Shown: one piece after another, positions 43,934 to 53,109 of the stretch
Position numbering within the stretch: position 1 is the stretch's first letter
How the letters are laid out: every line of letters begins with the position of its first letter
Assembly (NCBI RefSeq): GCF_000011905.1
Contig: NC_002936.3
Span: 744,001-808,000, forward strand
Origin: Dehalococcoides mccartyi 195
GTDB lineage: Bacteria; Chloroflexota; Dehalococcoidia; Dehalococcoidales; Dehalococcoidaceae
Length of the DNA stretch: 64,000 nucleotides
Reading direction: 5' to 3'
The notes under the pieces: generated by a model
What the model was told of the DNA's origin: nothing
Seen by the model: the letters and a program-made list of their open reading frames with translations, nothing else
The model's database searches: none
Made by a program: the position numbers and the translations under genes

Positions 43934-45880
43934 TTGGCCAGTAGTCTTATTGCTATAGCCGTTCTCTTCCCATTTACCGCCGGCTTGGTTTGCCTTTTTC
44001 TGAAAAATACCCTTCTCCGGTCCGGGCTGGTTGCTCTGTCAGCTATTGTACTCATCTGCAGTTCCATTTTGCTGTTTTCCCAGGGAAATTTGCCCATTGA
44101 ATACAGCCCCGCCCACCAGTGGGACAGTGTTATTCTGGTGCTGGATTATGCTTTGCTGGTATTTTTCCTGTTTGTGGGTGTGAAAGATATCCTTAAAAAC
44201 GGCTGGAGTGCCAGAGGTGTTTTAACCTCCGGGCTGGTGCTTTCCCAGATAATTCTCCTGGGCCTGTTTGAGTTTGTCTGGGCACCCTCCGTACCGCTTG
44301 CGTCCGAACCGGCTTTCTTTATTGACCAGCTTTCGATAATAATGTGCCTCATTATTTCCATTATCGGTTCGCTTATACTTCTTTACGCCATCAAATACAT
44401 GAAAGACCATGAGCATCACCAGCACCTAAGCGTCACCCGCCAGCCCCGTTTCTTCTTCTTTATGACCATACTGCTGGGTGCTATGAACGGCATTGTCTTT
44501 TCTGATAACCTCCTCTGGATATACTTTTTCTGGGAAATAACCACTTTATGCTGCTTTGCCCTGATTGGCCATGAACAAACCAAGGAAGCCATCAACAATG
44601 CTTTTAGGGCTTTGTGGATGAATCTGATAGGCGGTCTGGGATTTGTACTGGCTATTATTTATGTCTTTACAAATTATGACAGTATTTCCCTGCAGGCTCT
44701 TATAACTAACCCGGCCGTAGCCATGGCGCCACTCTTCTTCCTGTTTATGGCGGCTTTTACCAAATCAGCCCAGGTGCCGTTTCAGGGCTGGCTTCTGGGG
44801 GCAATGGTGGCACCCGTACCTGTTTCCGCCCTGCTTCATTCCTCCACTATGGTAAAAGCGGGTATTTACCTTTCTATCCGGCTGGCACCGGCTATTACTG
44901 ATACATCTTTAGCTACGTTAATTGCCCTGTTCGGGGCATTTACTTTTATGGTTACCGCCATTATGGCCATCAGCCAGCGTGAATCCAAGAAAGTTTTAGC
45001 CTACTCCACCATCTCAAACCTGGGGCTTATTATTATGTGTGTGGGTATAAATACCCCTTTGGCAATTACTGCTGCCATTGTGCTCACCATTTTTCATGCC
45101 ATATCAAAAGCCTTGCTCTTTATGTGCGTGGGTGTCATAGACCACTCTTTGGGCAGCCGTGATATTGAAAACATGGAGGGGCTGGTACGCCGTTACCCTT
45201 TAATTGCCGGTATAACTATAGCCGGTATTCTCTCCATGATGCTGGTGCCTTTCGGTATGCTGCTGGGCAAATGGGCGGCTATAGAGGCCACTTCAGCTAT
45301 GTCCGGGTTTATCTCACCCCTGGTGTTCCTGCTGCTGATTATAGGCTCGGCAGCTACTACCGTTTTCTGGGTAAAATGGCTGGGCCGCTTTTTCAGCGTA
45401 ACGCCGGGTATAGAAAAAATACGTTTTGAGCGTTTTTCATTTTTATACCACGCCCCTTTGATTGTACTGCTGGCTTTTGCCGGAGTGTTCAGTATAGGGG
45501 TGATACCCTTCTATGAAAGCTTTATTTTACCGGCGGTAACTGCTTTCTATCCGAATGCCATTGACACTTCAAACGGATTTTTCGGCAGTGCGGCCGGGTT
45601 ATTTACTGTGTGGCCGCTGTTTATCCTGCTGGCCATAGCCATTATACTGGTGCCGGTTTTATTTAAGCCTAAAACCAAAAACCTCAGCACTGCCTATATG
45701 TGCGGTGAAAATGTCAGCACCTCAGCGGACAGTTTTTATTCGGTGGCTGACGGTGAAACTAAACTAAAGCTGGGGTCTATGTATCTTGACACCCAGTTTG
45801 CCAACCCCCATCTGGATACCGGGCTAAAAATAGCTGGCCTTTTGATACTGGTTAGTATGCTGGTAGTGGTGCTGATATGA
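43934..45880 (+). CDS. echA: Ech-type hydrogenase membrane subunit, NuoL-like (EchA)
   Basis: A 648-residue protein of the NuoL/MrpA proton-pump family with some 16 membrane segments. FAFWE-like WIYFFWEITTLCCFALIGHE (positions about 195-214) and the conserved proton-channel Lys region AAFTKSAQVPFQGWLLGAM, followed by APVPVSALLHSSTMVKAGIYL, are family hallmarks. It starts at TTG 43934 with AAGGAAG upstream. As the first gene of nine it would carry the coupling ion pump of an energy-converting hydrogenase. Confidence 0.9.
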   Translation: MASSLIAIAVLFPFTAGLVCLFLKNTLLRSGLVALSAIVLICSSILLFSQGNLPIEYSPAHQWDSVILVLDYALLVFFLFVGVKDILKNGWSARGVLTSGLVLSQIILLGLFEFVWAPSVPLASEPAFFIDQLSIIMCLIISIIGSLILLYAIKYMKDHEHHQHLSVTRQPRFFFFMTILLGAMNGIVFSDNLLWIYFFWEITTLCCFALIGHEQTKEAINNAFRALWMNLIGGLGFVLAIIYVFTNYDSISLQALITNPAVAMAPLFFLFMAAFTKSAQVPFQGWLLGAMVAPVPVSALLHSSTMVKAGIYLSIRLAPAITDTSLATLIALFGAFTFMVTAIMAISQRESKKVLAYSTISNLGLIIMCVGINTPLAITAAIVLTIFHAISKALLFMCVGVIDHSLGSRDIENMEGLVRRYPLIAGITIAGILSMMLVPFGMLLGKWAAIEATSAMSGFISPLVFLLLIIGSAATTVFWVKWLGRFFSVTPGIEKIRFERFSFLYHAPLIVLLAFAGVFSIGVIPFYESFILPAVTAFYPNAIDTSNGFFGSAAGLFTVWPLFILLAIAIILVPVLFKPKTKNLSTAYMCGENVSTSADSFYSVADGETKLKLGSMYLDTQFANPHLDTGLKIAGLLILVSMLVVVLI

Positions 45881-46725
45881 ATGAATGGTTGCTGGTTGCC
45901 TTAGCTCTGGTTTTACCCCCGGTACTGGGCAGTTTGCTCCGCGGTCTTGACCGCATACTGACAGCCCGAATGCAGGGCAGATTCGGCCCGCCCCTGCTTC
46001 AGCCGGTTTATGATACTATCAAACTTTTAGCTAAACGCCGCATGATTACCGGCCGTATGCAGGCCGTTGGTTCTATAGGTTACCTGCTGTTTATCATGGC
46101 GGCTACGGTCATGTTTTTCCTCGGCCAGGACCTGCTGCTGATTGTGCTGGTGCTGGGGGTGGCCGATGTGTTTCTGGTTGTGGGTGCTTTTGCCACCCGT
46201 TCCCCGTACAGCCAGATTGGTGCTAACCGGGAACTTTTGCAAATACTCTCCTATGAACCTATCTTGATTATAACGGCTATCGGGCTTTATGTTGCTAACG
46301 GCAGTTTCATGATTTCCGAAATAGACCAGCCCTTGCTGCCTTCTTTGTGGCCCATACTTTTAGCCCTGGTTCTGGTACTGGTTATTCTTATGCGTAAATC
46401 CCCGTTTGATATATCTTCTTCGGAGCATGCCCATCAGGAACTGGTGAAGGGTGTATTTATCGAATATTCAGGTATCCACCTGGGGCTTATAGAGATTGCC
46501 CACATGTATGAGCTGATACTGGTGCTGGGCTTTATTTCTCTCATGTGGCTTCCGGGTATTGTGCCCGGCGTTGCCCTGGCACTGGGCTGCTGGTTTTTGG
46601 TGCTACTGATTGACAATATTACCGCCCGCCTTACCTGGTCTTCCATGCTCAAAATCTCCTGGATGTTCGGTTTGGGTCTGGCTTTGGTTAATCTTATCGG
46701 ACTTTCAGCACTGGGAGGGGTTTAA
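45877..46725 (+). CDS. echB: Ech-type hydrogenase membrane subunit, NuoH-like (EchB)
   Basis: A 282-residue protein with about eight membrane segments, of the NuoH/HycD family. GLDRILTARMQGRFGPPLLQPVYD (start region, residues 24-47) and ANRELLQILSYEP plus RKSPFDISSSEHAHQELVKG mark the quinone-chamber homologue in which acidic residues are kept. It overlaps echA by 4 bases. It anchors the hydrogenase module to the pump. Confidence 0.93.
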   Translation: MNEWLLVALALVLPPVLGSLLRGLDRILTARMQGRFGPPLLQPVYDTIKLLAKRRMITGRMQAVGSIGYLLFIMAATVMFFLGQDLLLIVLVLGVADVFLVVGAFATRSPYSQIGANRELLQILSYEPILIITAIGLYVANGSFMISEIDQPLLPSLWPILLALVLVLVILMRKSPFDISSSEHAHQELVKGVFIEYSGIHLGLIEIAHMYELILVLGFISLMWLPGIVPGVALALGCWFLVLLIDNITARLTWSSMLKISWMFGLGLALVNLIGLSALGGV

Positions 46726-47193
46726 GTGGATTTTGTTACTAAATCTCAAATAAAATCACCCTGGCTGCTCCATTTTGACTGCGGCAGCTGTAACGGCTGT
46801 GATATTGAAATACTGGCCTGTCTTACCCCCCTTTATGATGTTGAACGCTTCGGCATTGTTAACATGGGTAACCCCAAACACTCGGATGTACTTCTGGTAA
46901 CCGGCCCGGCCAATAAGCGTAATTACCGTGTTTTGCAAAACTTGTACCAGCAAATGCCTGACCCGAAGGTAGTAATAGTTATCGGCACCTGCGGCTGCAG
47001 CGGCGGTGTTTTCCATAACTGCCCGAATATACTGGGCGGGGTAGACAAGGTAATACCGGTGGACGTATATGTGCCCGGTTGTGCCGCCAGACCGGAGGCT
47101 ATTATAGACGGCGTGGTTATGGGGCTGGGCAAGCTGGCTGAGAAAAAAGCCAAGGCCAAAACTGAAGCCAAACGTGAGGAACAGCATGTGTAA
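46726..47193 (+). CDS. echC: Ech-type hydrogenase small subunit, NuoB-like (EchC)
   Basis: A 155-residue small subunit with the single [4Fe-4S] cluster nearest the Ni site: DCGSCNGCDIE (two of the Cys), GTCGCSGGVFHN and VPGCAARPEAI supply the rest. The start is GTG 46726, directly after the echB stop. The C-terminal tail is Lys/Glu-rich. It forms the electron bridge between the large subunit and the 8Fe ferredoxin subunit. Confidence 0.94.
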   Translation: MDFVTKSQIKSPWLLHFDCGSCNGCDIEILACLTPLYDVERFGIVNMGNPKHSDVLLVTGPANKRNYRVLQNLYQQMPDPKVVIVIGTCGCSGGVFHNCPNILGGVDKVIPVDVYVPGCAARPEAIIDGVVMGLGKLAEKKAKAKTEAKREEQHV

Positions 47194-47671
47194 TTGTGAA
47201 ACCAAAGCACCTGAGGTTATAGACCTGTCAAAGCTGGATAATATCCTGGACGGTTACCGTGATAAAGCTGATATGCTTATTCAGGTACTCCTTAAAATCC
47301 AAAAAGAATATAACTGGCTTCCCAAAGAGGCCTTGTATAAAGTCAGCCAAGCTCTTAACGTACCGGTAAACCGGGTCTATCATGTGGCCACTTTTTATAA
47401 ACTTTTCAGCGTGATTCCCAAAGGTAAGCACAATGTGAGTGTTTGCGTAGGTACTGCCTGCCATGTGTTTGGGGCACCCAAAATACTGGACAGGCTGGAA
47501 AAATCACTGGGTATCAAAGCCGGTGAAACTACGCCTGACCTTAAGTTTTCCCTGGAAACAGTAAACTGTCTGGGTTGCTGCGCCTTAGGGCCGGTGGTGG
47601 TGGTTGACGGTCACTATCATGGCAAACTGCCCACTGCTGACGCCGAAAAAATACTGGCAGATTACGATTAG
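47186..47671 (+). CDS. NuoE-like [2Fe-2S] subunit within the hydrogenase operon
   Basis: A 161-residue thioredoxin-like ferredoxin. YHVATFYKLFSVIPKGK leads to the cluster motif CVGTAC and the later CLGCCALGP, the four expected Cys. It resembles NuoE, HymA and HndA, which sit beside NADH-binding subunits. ATG 47186 has TGAGGAA upstream and overlaps the echC end by 8 bases. NuoE-like subunits are absent from classic six-subunit Ech hydrogenases. Confidence 0.92.
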   Translation: MCNCETKAPEVIDLSKLDNILDGYRDKADMLIQVLLKIQKEYNWLPKEALYKVSQALNVPVNRVYHVATFYKLFSVIPKGKHNVSVCVGTACHVFGAPKILDRLEKSLGIKAGETTPDLKFSLETVNCLGCCALGPVVVVDGHYHGKLPTADAEKILADYD

Positions 47672-47681
47672 TTAGGAGCAG

Positions 47682-49607
47682 ATGATGCCAAGGCTGAATA
47701 CTCCGGCTGAGCTGGAAACCCTGCGGAAAAAACTGGTCAAAAACCAGTCTGCCTCCCGCCCCTGCATAACGGTATGCTGCGGTACAGGATGCCGGGCATT
47801 GGGTTCGGTTAAACTGGTAGATGCTTTCCGGGCCGAGCTTGCCAAGCAGGGCCTGGAAAGTTCAGTTGATATTAAAGAAACCGGCTGCCATGGTTTTTGT
47901 GAAAAAGGTTCGGTGGTTGTTATCTATCCCCAAAATATCTGCTATTTCCATGTAAAACCTGAAGACGCCGCAGACGTTGTCGCTAAAACAATAAAAACCG
48001 GCGAACTGGTAGACCATTTGCTTTACAAAGACCCTGCCAGCGGCGAAAAGCTGGTTTATCATCAGGATATTCCCTTTTACAAGTACCAGGAACGGACTGT
48101 ACTGGGCGATAACGAGCATATAAATCCCCAGAATATAGAGGATTATATTCAGCGGGGCGGTTATTCCGCCCTGGTTAAAGCCCTTTTCCAGATGACCCCG
48201 GAATCTGTACTGGAAGAAGTAGATACAGCCAATCTGCGCGGACGCGGCGGCGACGGTTTCCCTGCCGGTAAAAAGTGGCGCACCACCCGTGATGCTCCTG
48301 ACCCGGTCAAATACGTGCTGGTTAACTGTGACGAGGGTGACCCAGGGGCATTTATGGACCGCTCCATCATGGAGGGTAACCCCCACTGCGTGCTGGAAGG
48401 TCTGGCTATAGGGGCTTTTGCAGTCGGCGCCAAAGAGGGTTATATATATGTACGTGCCGAATACCCATTGGCGGTGGAAAACCTGTACGCTGCCATAAGG
48501 CAGGCAGAGGAGTATGGTCTGCTGGGCAAAAATATACTTGGCTCCGGATTTGATTTTATTGTCAAAGTCCACGAAGGAGCCGGGGCTTTTGTATCCGGCG
48601 AATCGTCCGCACTGATGACTGCTATTGAAGGGCGGGTTGGTGAACCCCGCCCCAAATATATCCGCACTGCGATCAAGGGGCTCTGGGATAAACCCTCAAA
48701 TCTAAATAACGTGGAGACCTGGGCTAACGTACCCCATATTATAAACAAAGGGGCGGAGTGGTTCAGGTCTATCGGTACCGAAGGCAGCAAAGGCACCAAA
48801 ATATTTGCTTTGGTTGGCAAGGTTAACAATACCGGACTGGTAGAAGTACCTATGGGTACTACCCTCCGGGATATTATATTTAAAATAGGCGGCGGCCTGC
48901 GTGACGGCAAAAAAATAAAAGCTGTCCAGACAGGCGGCCCCTCAGGCGGCTGCATACCCGAAAACCTGCTGGATTCGCCTGTTGATTATGATGTGCTGAG
49001 TAAACTGGGTTCTATGGTAGGTTCAGGCGGGCTTATCATAATGGACGAAGAAACCTGCATGGTAGATATTGCCCGCTATTTTATAAACTTTTTGTCAGAT
49101 GAATCCTGCGGCAAATGCCTGCCCTGCCGCGAGGGACTCCGCCAGCTGGTAGAAATACTTACCCGTATTACCGAAGGCAAAGGCACTATGGCAGATATGG
49201 ACACTCTGGAAGACCTGAGCGGGGTAATGAGTGAAGCCTGCCTGTGCGCTTTGGGACAGCAAGCCCCAAATCCCCTGCTGACCACCCTTAAATATTTCCG
49301 TCACGAATACATTGACCATATTAAAAACAAACACTGTGAAGCCGGCGTCTGCAAAGCCTTGCTTACTTTCTATATTGACCCTGACAAATGCAAAGCCTGC
49401 ATGATTTGCGCCCGAAACTGCCCTACTGATGCCATAAAGGGCGGCAAAGGGCTTATTCATACTATAGAACAGGATAAATGCATCAAGTGCGGAGCCTGTC
49501 TGGATACCTGCCCGGCCAAATTTTATGCGGTCAGGAAAATATCCGGCATACCTATACCGGACAACGTACCGTCTGAACCTATTCCTTTAAACCGGAAGGC
49601 AGAATAA
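47682..49607 (+). CDS. NuoF-like flavoprotein subunit with ferredoxin domains
   Basis: A 641-residue protein in four parts: an N-terminal [2Fe-2S] thioredoxin-like domain (CCGTGC and TGCHGFC, residues 26-76), the FMN/NADH domain (RGRGGDGFPAGKKWRTT near 186, NCDEGDPGAFMDRS near 213), the [4Fe-4S] motif SCGKCLPCREG (near 473), and two C-terminal clusters (CKACMICARNCP, CIKCGACLDTCP). This architecture matches HymB/HydB/HndC of bifurcating and NAD(P)-linked hydrogenases. The start may be ATG 47682 or 47685. Confidence 0.93.
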   Translation: MMPRLNTPAELETLRKKLVKNQSASRPCITVCCGTGCRALGSVKLVDAFRAELAKQGLESSVDIKETGCHGFCEKGSVVVIYPQNICYFHVKPEDAADVVAKTIKTGELVDHLLYKDPASGEKLVYHQDIPFYKYQERTVLGDNEHINPQNIEDYIQRGGYSALVKALFQMTPESVLEEVDTANLRGRGGDGFPAGKKWRTTRDAPDPVKYVLVNCDEGDPGAFMDRSIMEGNPHCVLEGLAIGAFAVGAKEGYIYVRAEYPLAVENLYAAIRQAEEYGLLGKNILGSGFDFIVKVHEGAGAFVSGESSALMTAIEGRVGEPRPKYIRTAIKGLWDKPSNLNNVETWANVPHIINKGAEWFRSIGTEGSKGTKIFALVGKVNNTGLVEVPMGTTLRDIIFKIGGGLRDGKKIKAVQTGGPSGGCIPENLLDSPVDYDVLSKLGSMVGSGGLIIMDEETCMVDIARYFINFLSDESCGKCLPCREGLRQLVEILTRITEGKGTMADMDTLEDLSGVMSEACLCALGQQAPNPLLTTLKYFRHEYIDHIKNKHCEAGVCKALLTFYIDPDKCKACMICARNCPTDAIKGGKGLIHTIEQDKCIKCGACLDTCPAKFYAVRKISGIPIPDNVPSEPIPLNRKAE

Positions 49608-50200
49608 TGGAAGAAATCAAGCTTACCATAGATGGCAGGGAAGTTACTGCCCAAAGCGGGCAAACTGTTTTTCAGGCAGCGGCGGCAGCCGGTATTCATA
49701 TACCCGCGCTTTGCTTCCATGAACAGCTTGAACCATATGGCGGCTGCCGTGTCTGCAGCGTGGAGGTAGTAACAGGCTCACGCTCCAAGGTGGTAGCTTC
49801 GTGTGTTTATCCGGCGTCAAACGGCCTGGTAGTAAATACCAATACCGAAAAAATACGCCATATCCGCAAGGTACTTATAGAGCTGCTGCTCACCAAAGCC
49901 CCCGCTTCAAAACCCATACGAGACCTGGCAGAAGAATACGGGGCGGATGCCGCCCGCTTCAGCCATGATGCCTCTTTCTGCGTGCTCTGCGGTTTATGTG
50001 TGCGCTACTGTACCGAGGTTAAAAAAGCCAACGCTTTGTGCTTTATCAGCCGGGGTACTCAGCGGGAGGTAACCTTCGTACCGGAGATAGCCAGCCGGGA
50101 ATGCGAAAAATGCCAGCAGTGCTTTGATATCTGCCCCACCAATTTTATCCGGGCTAATTTTGAAATGGCCAAAGCTCTCACTTTCGGGACTGAGGAATAG
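49607..50200 (+). CDS. NuoG-N-like iron-sulfur subunit
   Basis: A 197-residue protein resembling the N-terminal ferredoxin part of NuoG/HydA. A [2Fe-2S] domain has CFHEQLEPYGGCRVC and a later Cys; FCVLCGLCVRYCTEV and CEKCQQCFDICP give two [4Fe-4S] motifs. It has no molybdopterin or H-cluster domain. Start and upstream stop overlap as TAATG. It probably passes electrons between the NuoEF-like pair and the hydrogenase or flavoprotein. Confidence 0.9.
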   Translation: MEEIKLTIDGREVTAQSGQTVFQAAAAAGIHIPALCFHEQLEPYGGCRVCSVEVVTGSRSKVVASCVYPASNGLVVNTNTEKIRHIRKVLIELLLTKAPASKPIRDLAEEYGADAARFSHDASFCVLCGLCVRYCTEVKKANALCFISRGTQREVTFVPEIASRECEKCQQCFDICPTNFIRANFEMAKALTFGTEE

Positions 50201-50202
50201 TT

Positions 50203-51588
50203 ATGTTAGAAAATGCTGAATATATAAAAGCCGAGGAACTGCTTGACCAGACCCAGAAGCTTTATGACGAGGGGGCGATATTCTGTACCGCCTCCTGCGT
50301 AGACTTGGGTAACGAATTTGAAGTTATTTACCACTACAATCTGGAAAATGGTCTTCAGATGAAACACCTCCGGCTTAAAATAGATAAAAATGAAACTGTT
50401 CCCAGTATTTCAAACATATATCTATGTGCTTCGCTCATTGAAAACGAAATGCAGGAGCTTTACCAGCTCAAACTCAGCAAAATTGCCATAGATTTCAGCG
50501 GCGGGTTTCTGGTCACCAAAGAAACCCCCAAGAGCTATATGATAAAAGCCCCTGATTACAAGCTTATTCCGGTAGAACGCCTGACTGCCCCCTGCCAGAG
50601 GGCTTGCCCGGCAGGTATAGATGTATCCCGTTATGTCCGCCTTTGCGGCGAAGGGAACTATGATGCGGCCCTGGCTGTAATCAAACAGGCCATGCCTTTC
50701 CCCGGAATACTGGGGCGGGTTTGCTTAGCCCCCTGTGAATCTGCCTGCCGCCAGGGCAAGTGCGGAGAAGCTATAAGCATCAAACAGCTTAAACGGGCGG
50801 CCTATGAATACGGCCATTATACAGATACCGCCACCGCCAAACCTACCGGCAAAAAAGTGGCAGTGGTTGGCTCTGGTCCGGCTGGTCTGGCAGCAGCTTA
50901 TTTTCTGACCAAAAAGGGGCATAAGGTAACTGTGTTTGAGGCTTTGCCGAAAGCCGGCGGCTATATGCGGGTAGGCATACCTGAGTATGCACTGCCCCGC
51001 CAGATACTGGATGCCGAAATTGAAAACGTTGCCAAACTGGGTGTTGAGTTCAAACTGGGTACAGCCGTAAATTCGCTGAGTAGCCTCAAAGAAATGGGGT
51101 TTGATGCCACTTTGCTGGCGCTGGGTGCCAATCAGGGGGTACGCCGCTCCAACATAATAGCCGCTTTCAGCGGTGCTACAGACGTATTTAAAAAATTCGG
51201 GCTGGCTGTTGAAAATATAAACGGCAGCAATGTGCTTAAGGTTGACGATGATACGCTTAGTACTTCGCAGGAGGGTGTTTTTGCCTGCGGAGACGCCGTA
51301 AACGGGCCTACTTCGGTAATTCATGCCGTTGCCTCCGGTAAAAAAGCCGCCGCCAGTATAGACAAATATCTGGGCAGTGCCGGCAAGTGGGTGTATGAAA
51401 ATATTGTAGCCCACGAGCCAGTATCCCGTGATACTTTCCTTGAACGGATTTTTCCCAAGAGCAAACCTTTAAGTGTTAAATATGATATTAAGCAAGCCAA
51501 AGAGCGAAATGAAGAAACTGCCGGCTATAGCCGTGAAGTTGCCGCCGCCGAGGGCAAACGCTGCTGGCGCTGTGATTTGGAGGAATAA
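50203..51588 (+). CDS. EchD/NuoC-like domain fused to a GltD/NfnB-type flavoprotein
   Basis: A 461-residue fusion. Residues 1-115 read as the NuoC/EchD subunit (FEVIYHYNL, then YLCASLIENEMQELY). Residues 128-205 are the Cys-rich N-domain of GltD-like enzymes (APCQRACPAG, CLAPCESACRQG), then an FAD Rossmann motif VVGSGPAGLAAAYFL and GGYMRVGIPEYALP. After LLALGANQG the chain jumps almost at once to FACGDAVNGPTSVIHAV, so the NAD(P)H-binding domain of about 110 residues is missing. The C-terminus has CWRCD. Position between the NuoG-N-like and EchE genes supports a role inside the complex. Confidence 0.88.
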   Translation: MLENAEYIKAEELLDQTQKLYDEGAIFCTASCVDLGNEFEVIYHYNLENGLQMKHLRLKIDKNETVPSISNIYLCASLIENEMQELYQLKLSKIAIDFSGGFLVTKETPKSYMIKAPDYKLIPVERLTAPCQRACPAGIDVSRYVRLCGEGNYDAALAVIKQAMPFPGILGRVCLAPCESACRQGKCGEAISIKQLKRAAYEYGHYTDTATAKPTGKKVAVVGSGPAGLAAAYFLTKKGHKVTVFEALPKAGGYMRVGIPEYALPRQILDAEIENVAKLGVEFKLGTAVNSLSSLKEMGFDATLLALGANQGVRRSNIIAAFSGATDVFKKFGLAVENINGSNVLKVDDDTLSTSQEGVFACGDAVNGPTSVIHAVASGKKAAASIDKYLGSAGKWVYENIVAHEPVSRDTFLERIFPKSKPLSVKYDIKQAKERNEETAGYSREVAAAEGKRCWRCDLEE

Positions 51589-52668
51589 ATGGCACGGACA
51601 GTAATACCCTTCGGGCCACAGCATCCGGTATTCCCTGAGCCGGTACAGCTTAAACTGGAATGCGAAGACGAAACGGTAGTCGGGGTTACGCCGGTTATCG
51701 GTTACGTACACCGCGGGGTAGAAAAGGCCTGTGAGATAAATACCTTGCGGCAGAATATTTTTCTGGTAGAACGTATTTGCGGCATCTGTTCAATTCAGCA
51801 CGCCCTTTGCTATTGTCAGGGCATAGAGGAACTGGCCGGTATTGAAGTTCCCCAACGGGCACATTATCTGCGCACTGCCTGGGCTGAGCTTTCCCGTCTT
51901 CACAGCCATAGCCTCTGGCTGGGTTTGCTGGCGGATGCACTCGGTTTTGAAAGCCTGTTCATGCAAATCTGGCGCGCCCGTGAGATTATCCTGGATATAC
52001 TGGAGATGACTGCCGGACACAGGGTTATTACTTCTGCCTGCGTGGTGGGCGGAGTGCGCCGTGACATAGACACCGAAATGCTGAAAAAAACGTCTGATAT
52101 GCTGGCTGAGTTTAGAAAAATGATGGATAAAACTATCCTGCCTACCCTGCTGAATGACCCCACCTTGAAAAAACGGACTGTAGGCAAAGGTATTTTATCC
52201 TATGACCAGGCGGTTACCTTAGGTGCTTGCGGCCCTACCATGCGCGGCAGCGGCGTCCCATCTGATGCCCGGGCCACCGGGTATGCCGCTTTTAAGGAGC
52301 TTGGCTTTGAGCCGGTAGTGGAAACCGCCGGGGACAGCTATGCCCGCACCCTGGTGCGCACCCGTGAAATTTACCAATCCATAGACCTTACGCTGGCCGC
52401 GCTTCAGCAAATGCCAGCAGGGGAAATAATGGTTAAGGCCGAAGCCTATCCTGAGGGAGAAATATTTACCCGGGTGGAGCAGCCCCGCGGCGAGCTTACT
52501 TATTATATAAAAGCCAACGGCACAAATCATTTGGACAGGTGCAAAATACGTACCCCCACCTTTGCCAATATCCCCACCCTGCTGGTCATGCTGCCGGGGT
52601 GTGAACTGGCAGATGTGCCTGTTATTACCTTATCTATAGACCCATGTATATCCTGCACGGAGCGTTAG
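51589..52668 (+). CDS. echE: Ech-type [NiFe]-hydrogenase large subunit (EchE)
   Basis: A 359-residue group 4 large subunit. Both Ni-ligand motifs are present: RICGICSIQHA (near residue 62) and DPCISCTER at the very C-terminus. Their presence argues for a real hydrogenase and not a NuoD-only dehydrogenase. Only two residues (E and R) follow the last Cys and Thr, so no long C-terminal peptide needs removal, as in other Ech large subunits. The start directly follows the fused flavoprotein stop. Confidence 0.95.
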   Translation: MARTVIPFGPQHPVFPEPVQLKLECEDETVVGVTPVIGYVHRGVEKACEINTLRQNIFLVERICGICSIQHALCYCQGIEELAGIEVPQRAHYLRTAWAELSRLHSHSLWLGLLADALGFESLFMQIWRAREIILDILEMTAGHRVITSACVVGGVRRDIDTEMLKKTSDMLAEFRKMMDKTILPTLLNDPTLKKRTVGKGILSYDQAVTLGACGPTMRGSGVPSDARATGYAAFKELGFEPVVETAGDSYARTLVRTREIYQSIDLTLAALQQMPAGEIMVKAEAYPEGEIFTRVEQPRGELTYYIKANGTNHLDRCKIRTPTFANIPTLLVMLPGCELADVPVITLSIDPCISCTER

Positions 52669-52677
52669 GAGAAGGCT

Positions 52678-53022
52678 ATGCCCTGGATGATAGGAACAGT
52701 ACTTAAAAATTTGTTTTCAACTCCCCCCACCCGCCGCTACCCATACGAAAAACGGGAGTCATTTGCTGGTTCACGCGGTAACATCACCTGGGATGCCGGG
52801 CGTTGTGATATGTGCAACGATTGCGCCCGGGTCTGTCCCGCCCGCGCTATTACTCTTAAACCGGAAAAACACCTTATAGAATATGACCCGCTAAAGTGTA
52901 TTTACTGCGGTACTTGCGCCGAAACCTGTCTTCAGCATGCAATCACCCAGCATCCGCTTTACGCCGCCCCGCAGGCTGAGCACGCTAGCCGGATAACCGA
53001 AGTCCACCACTACCGCTATTAG
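52678..53022 (+). CDS. echF: Ech-type hydrogenase 2[4Fe-4S] ferredoxin subunit (EchF)
   Basis: A 114-residue NuoI-like protein with CDMCNDCARVCP (near residue 42) and CIYCGTCAETC (near 72). It receives electrons from ferredoxin or from the added input subunits and hands them to the small subunit. Last gene of the operon, with a terminator 25 bases further on. Confidence 0.94.
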   Translation: MPWMIGTVLKNLFSTPPTRRYPYEKRESFAGSRGNITWDAGRCDMCNDCARVCPARAITLKPEKHLIEYDPLKCIYCGTCAETCLQHAITQHPLYAAPQAEHASRITEVHHYRY

Positions 53023-53042
53023 AAAAAGGTTTATCGCAGAGA

Positions 53043-53068
53043 AAAACCCCGGCTGTGACCGGGGTTTT
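53043..53068. terminator. Bidirectional terminator between echF and epmA
   Basis: AAAA-CCCCGG (53047-53052), loop CTGTGA, CCGGGG (53059-53064) and TTTT; usable on both strands. Confidence 0.9.
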
Positions 53069-53109
53069 ATTATATCTATTATGATTCGCAGATATATTAT
53101 GTAATGTAA

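Noticed and set aside
51589-52668. NuoD of a complex I
   Set aside because: Both Ni-binding CxxC motifs are intact, which NuoD lacks, so it is a hydrogenase large subunit.
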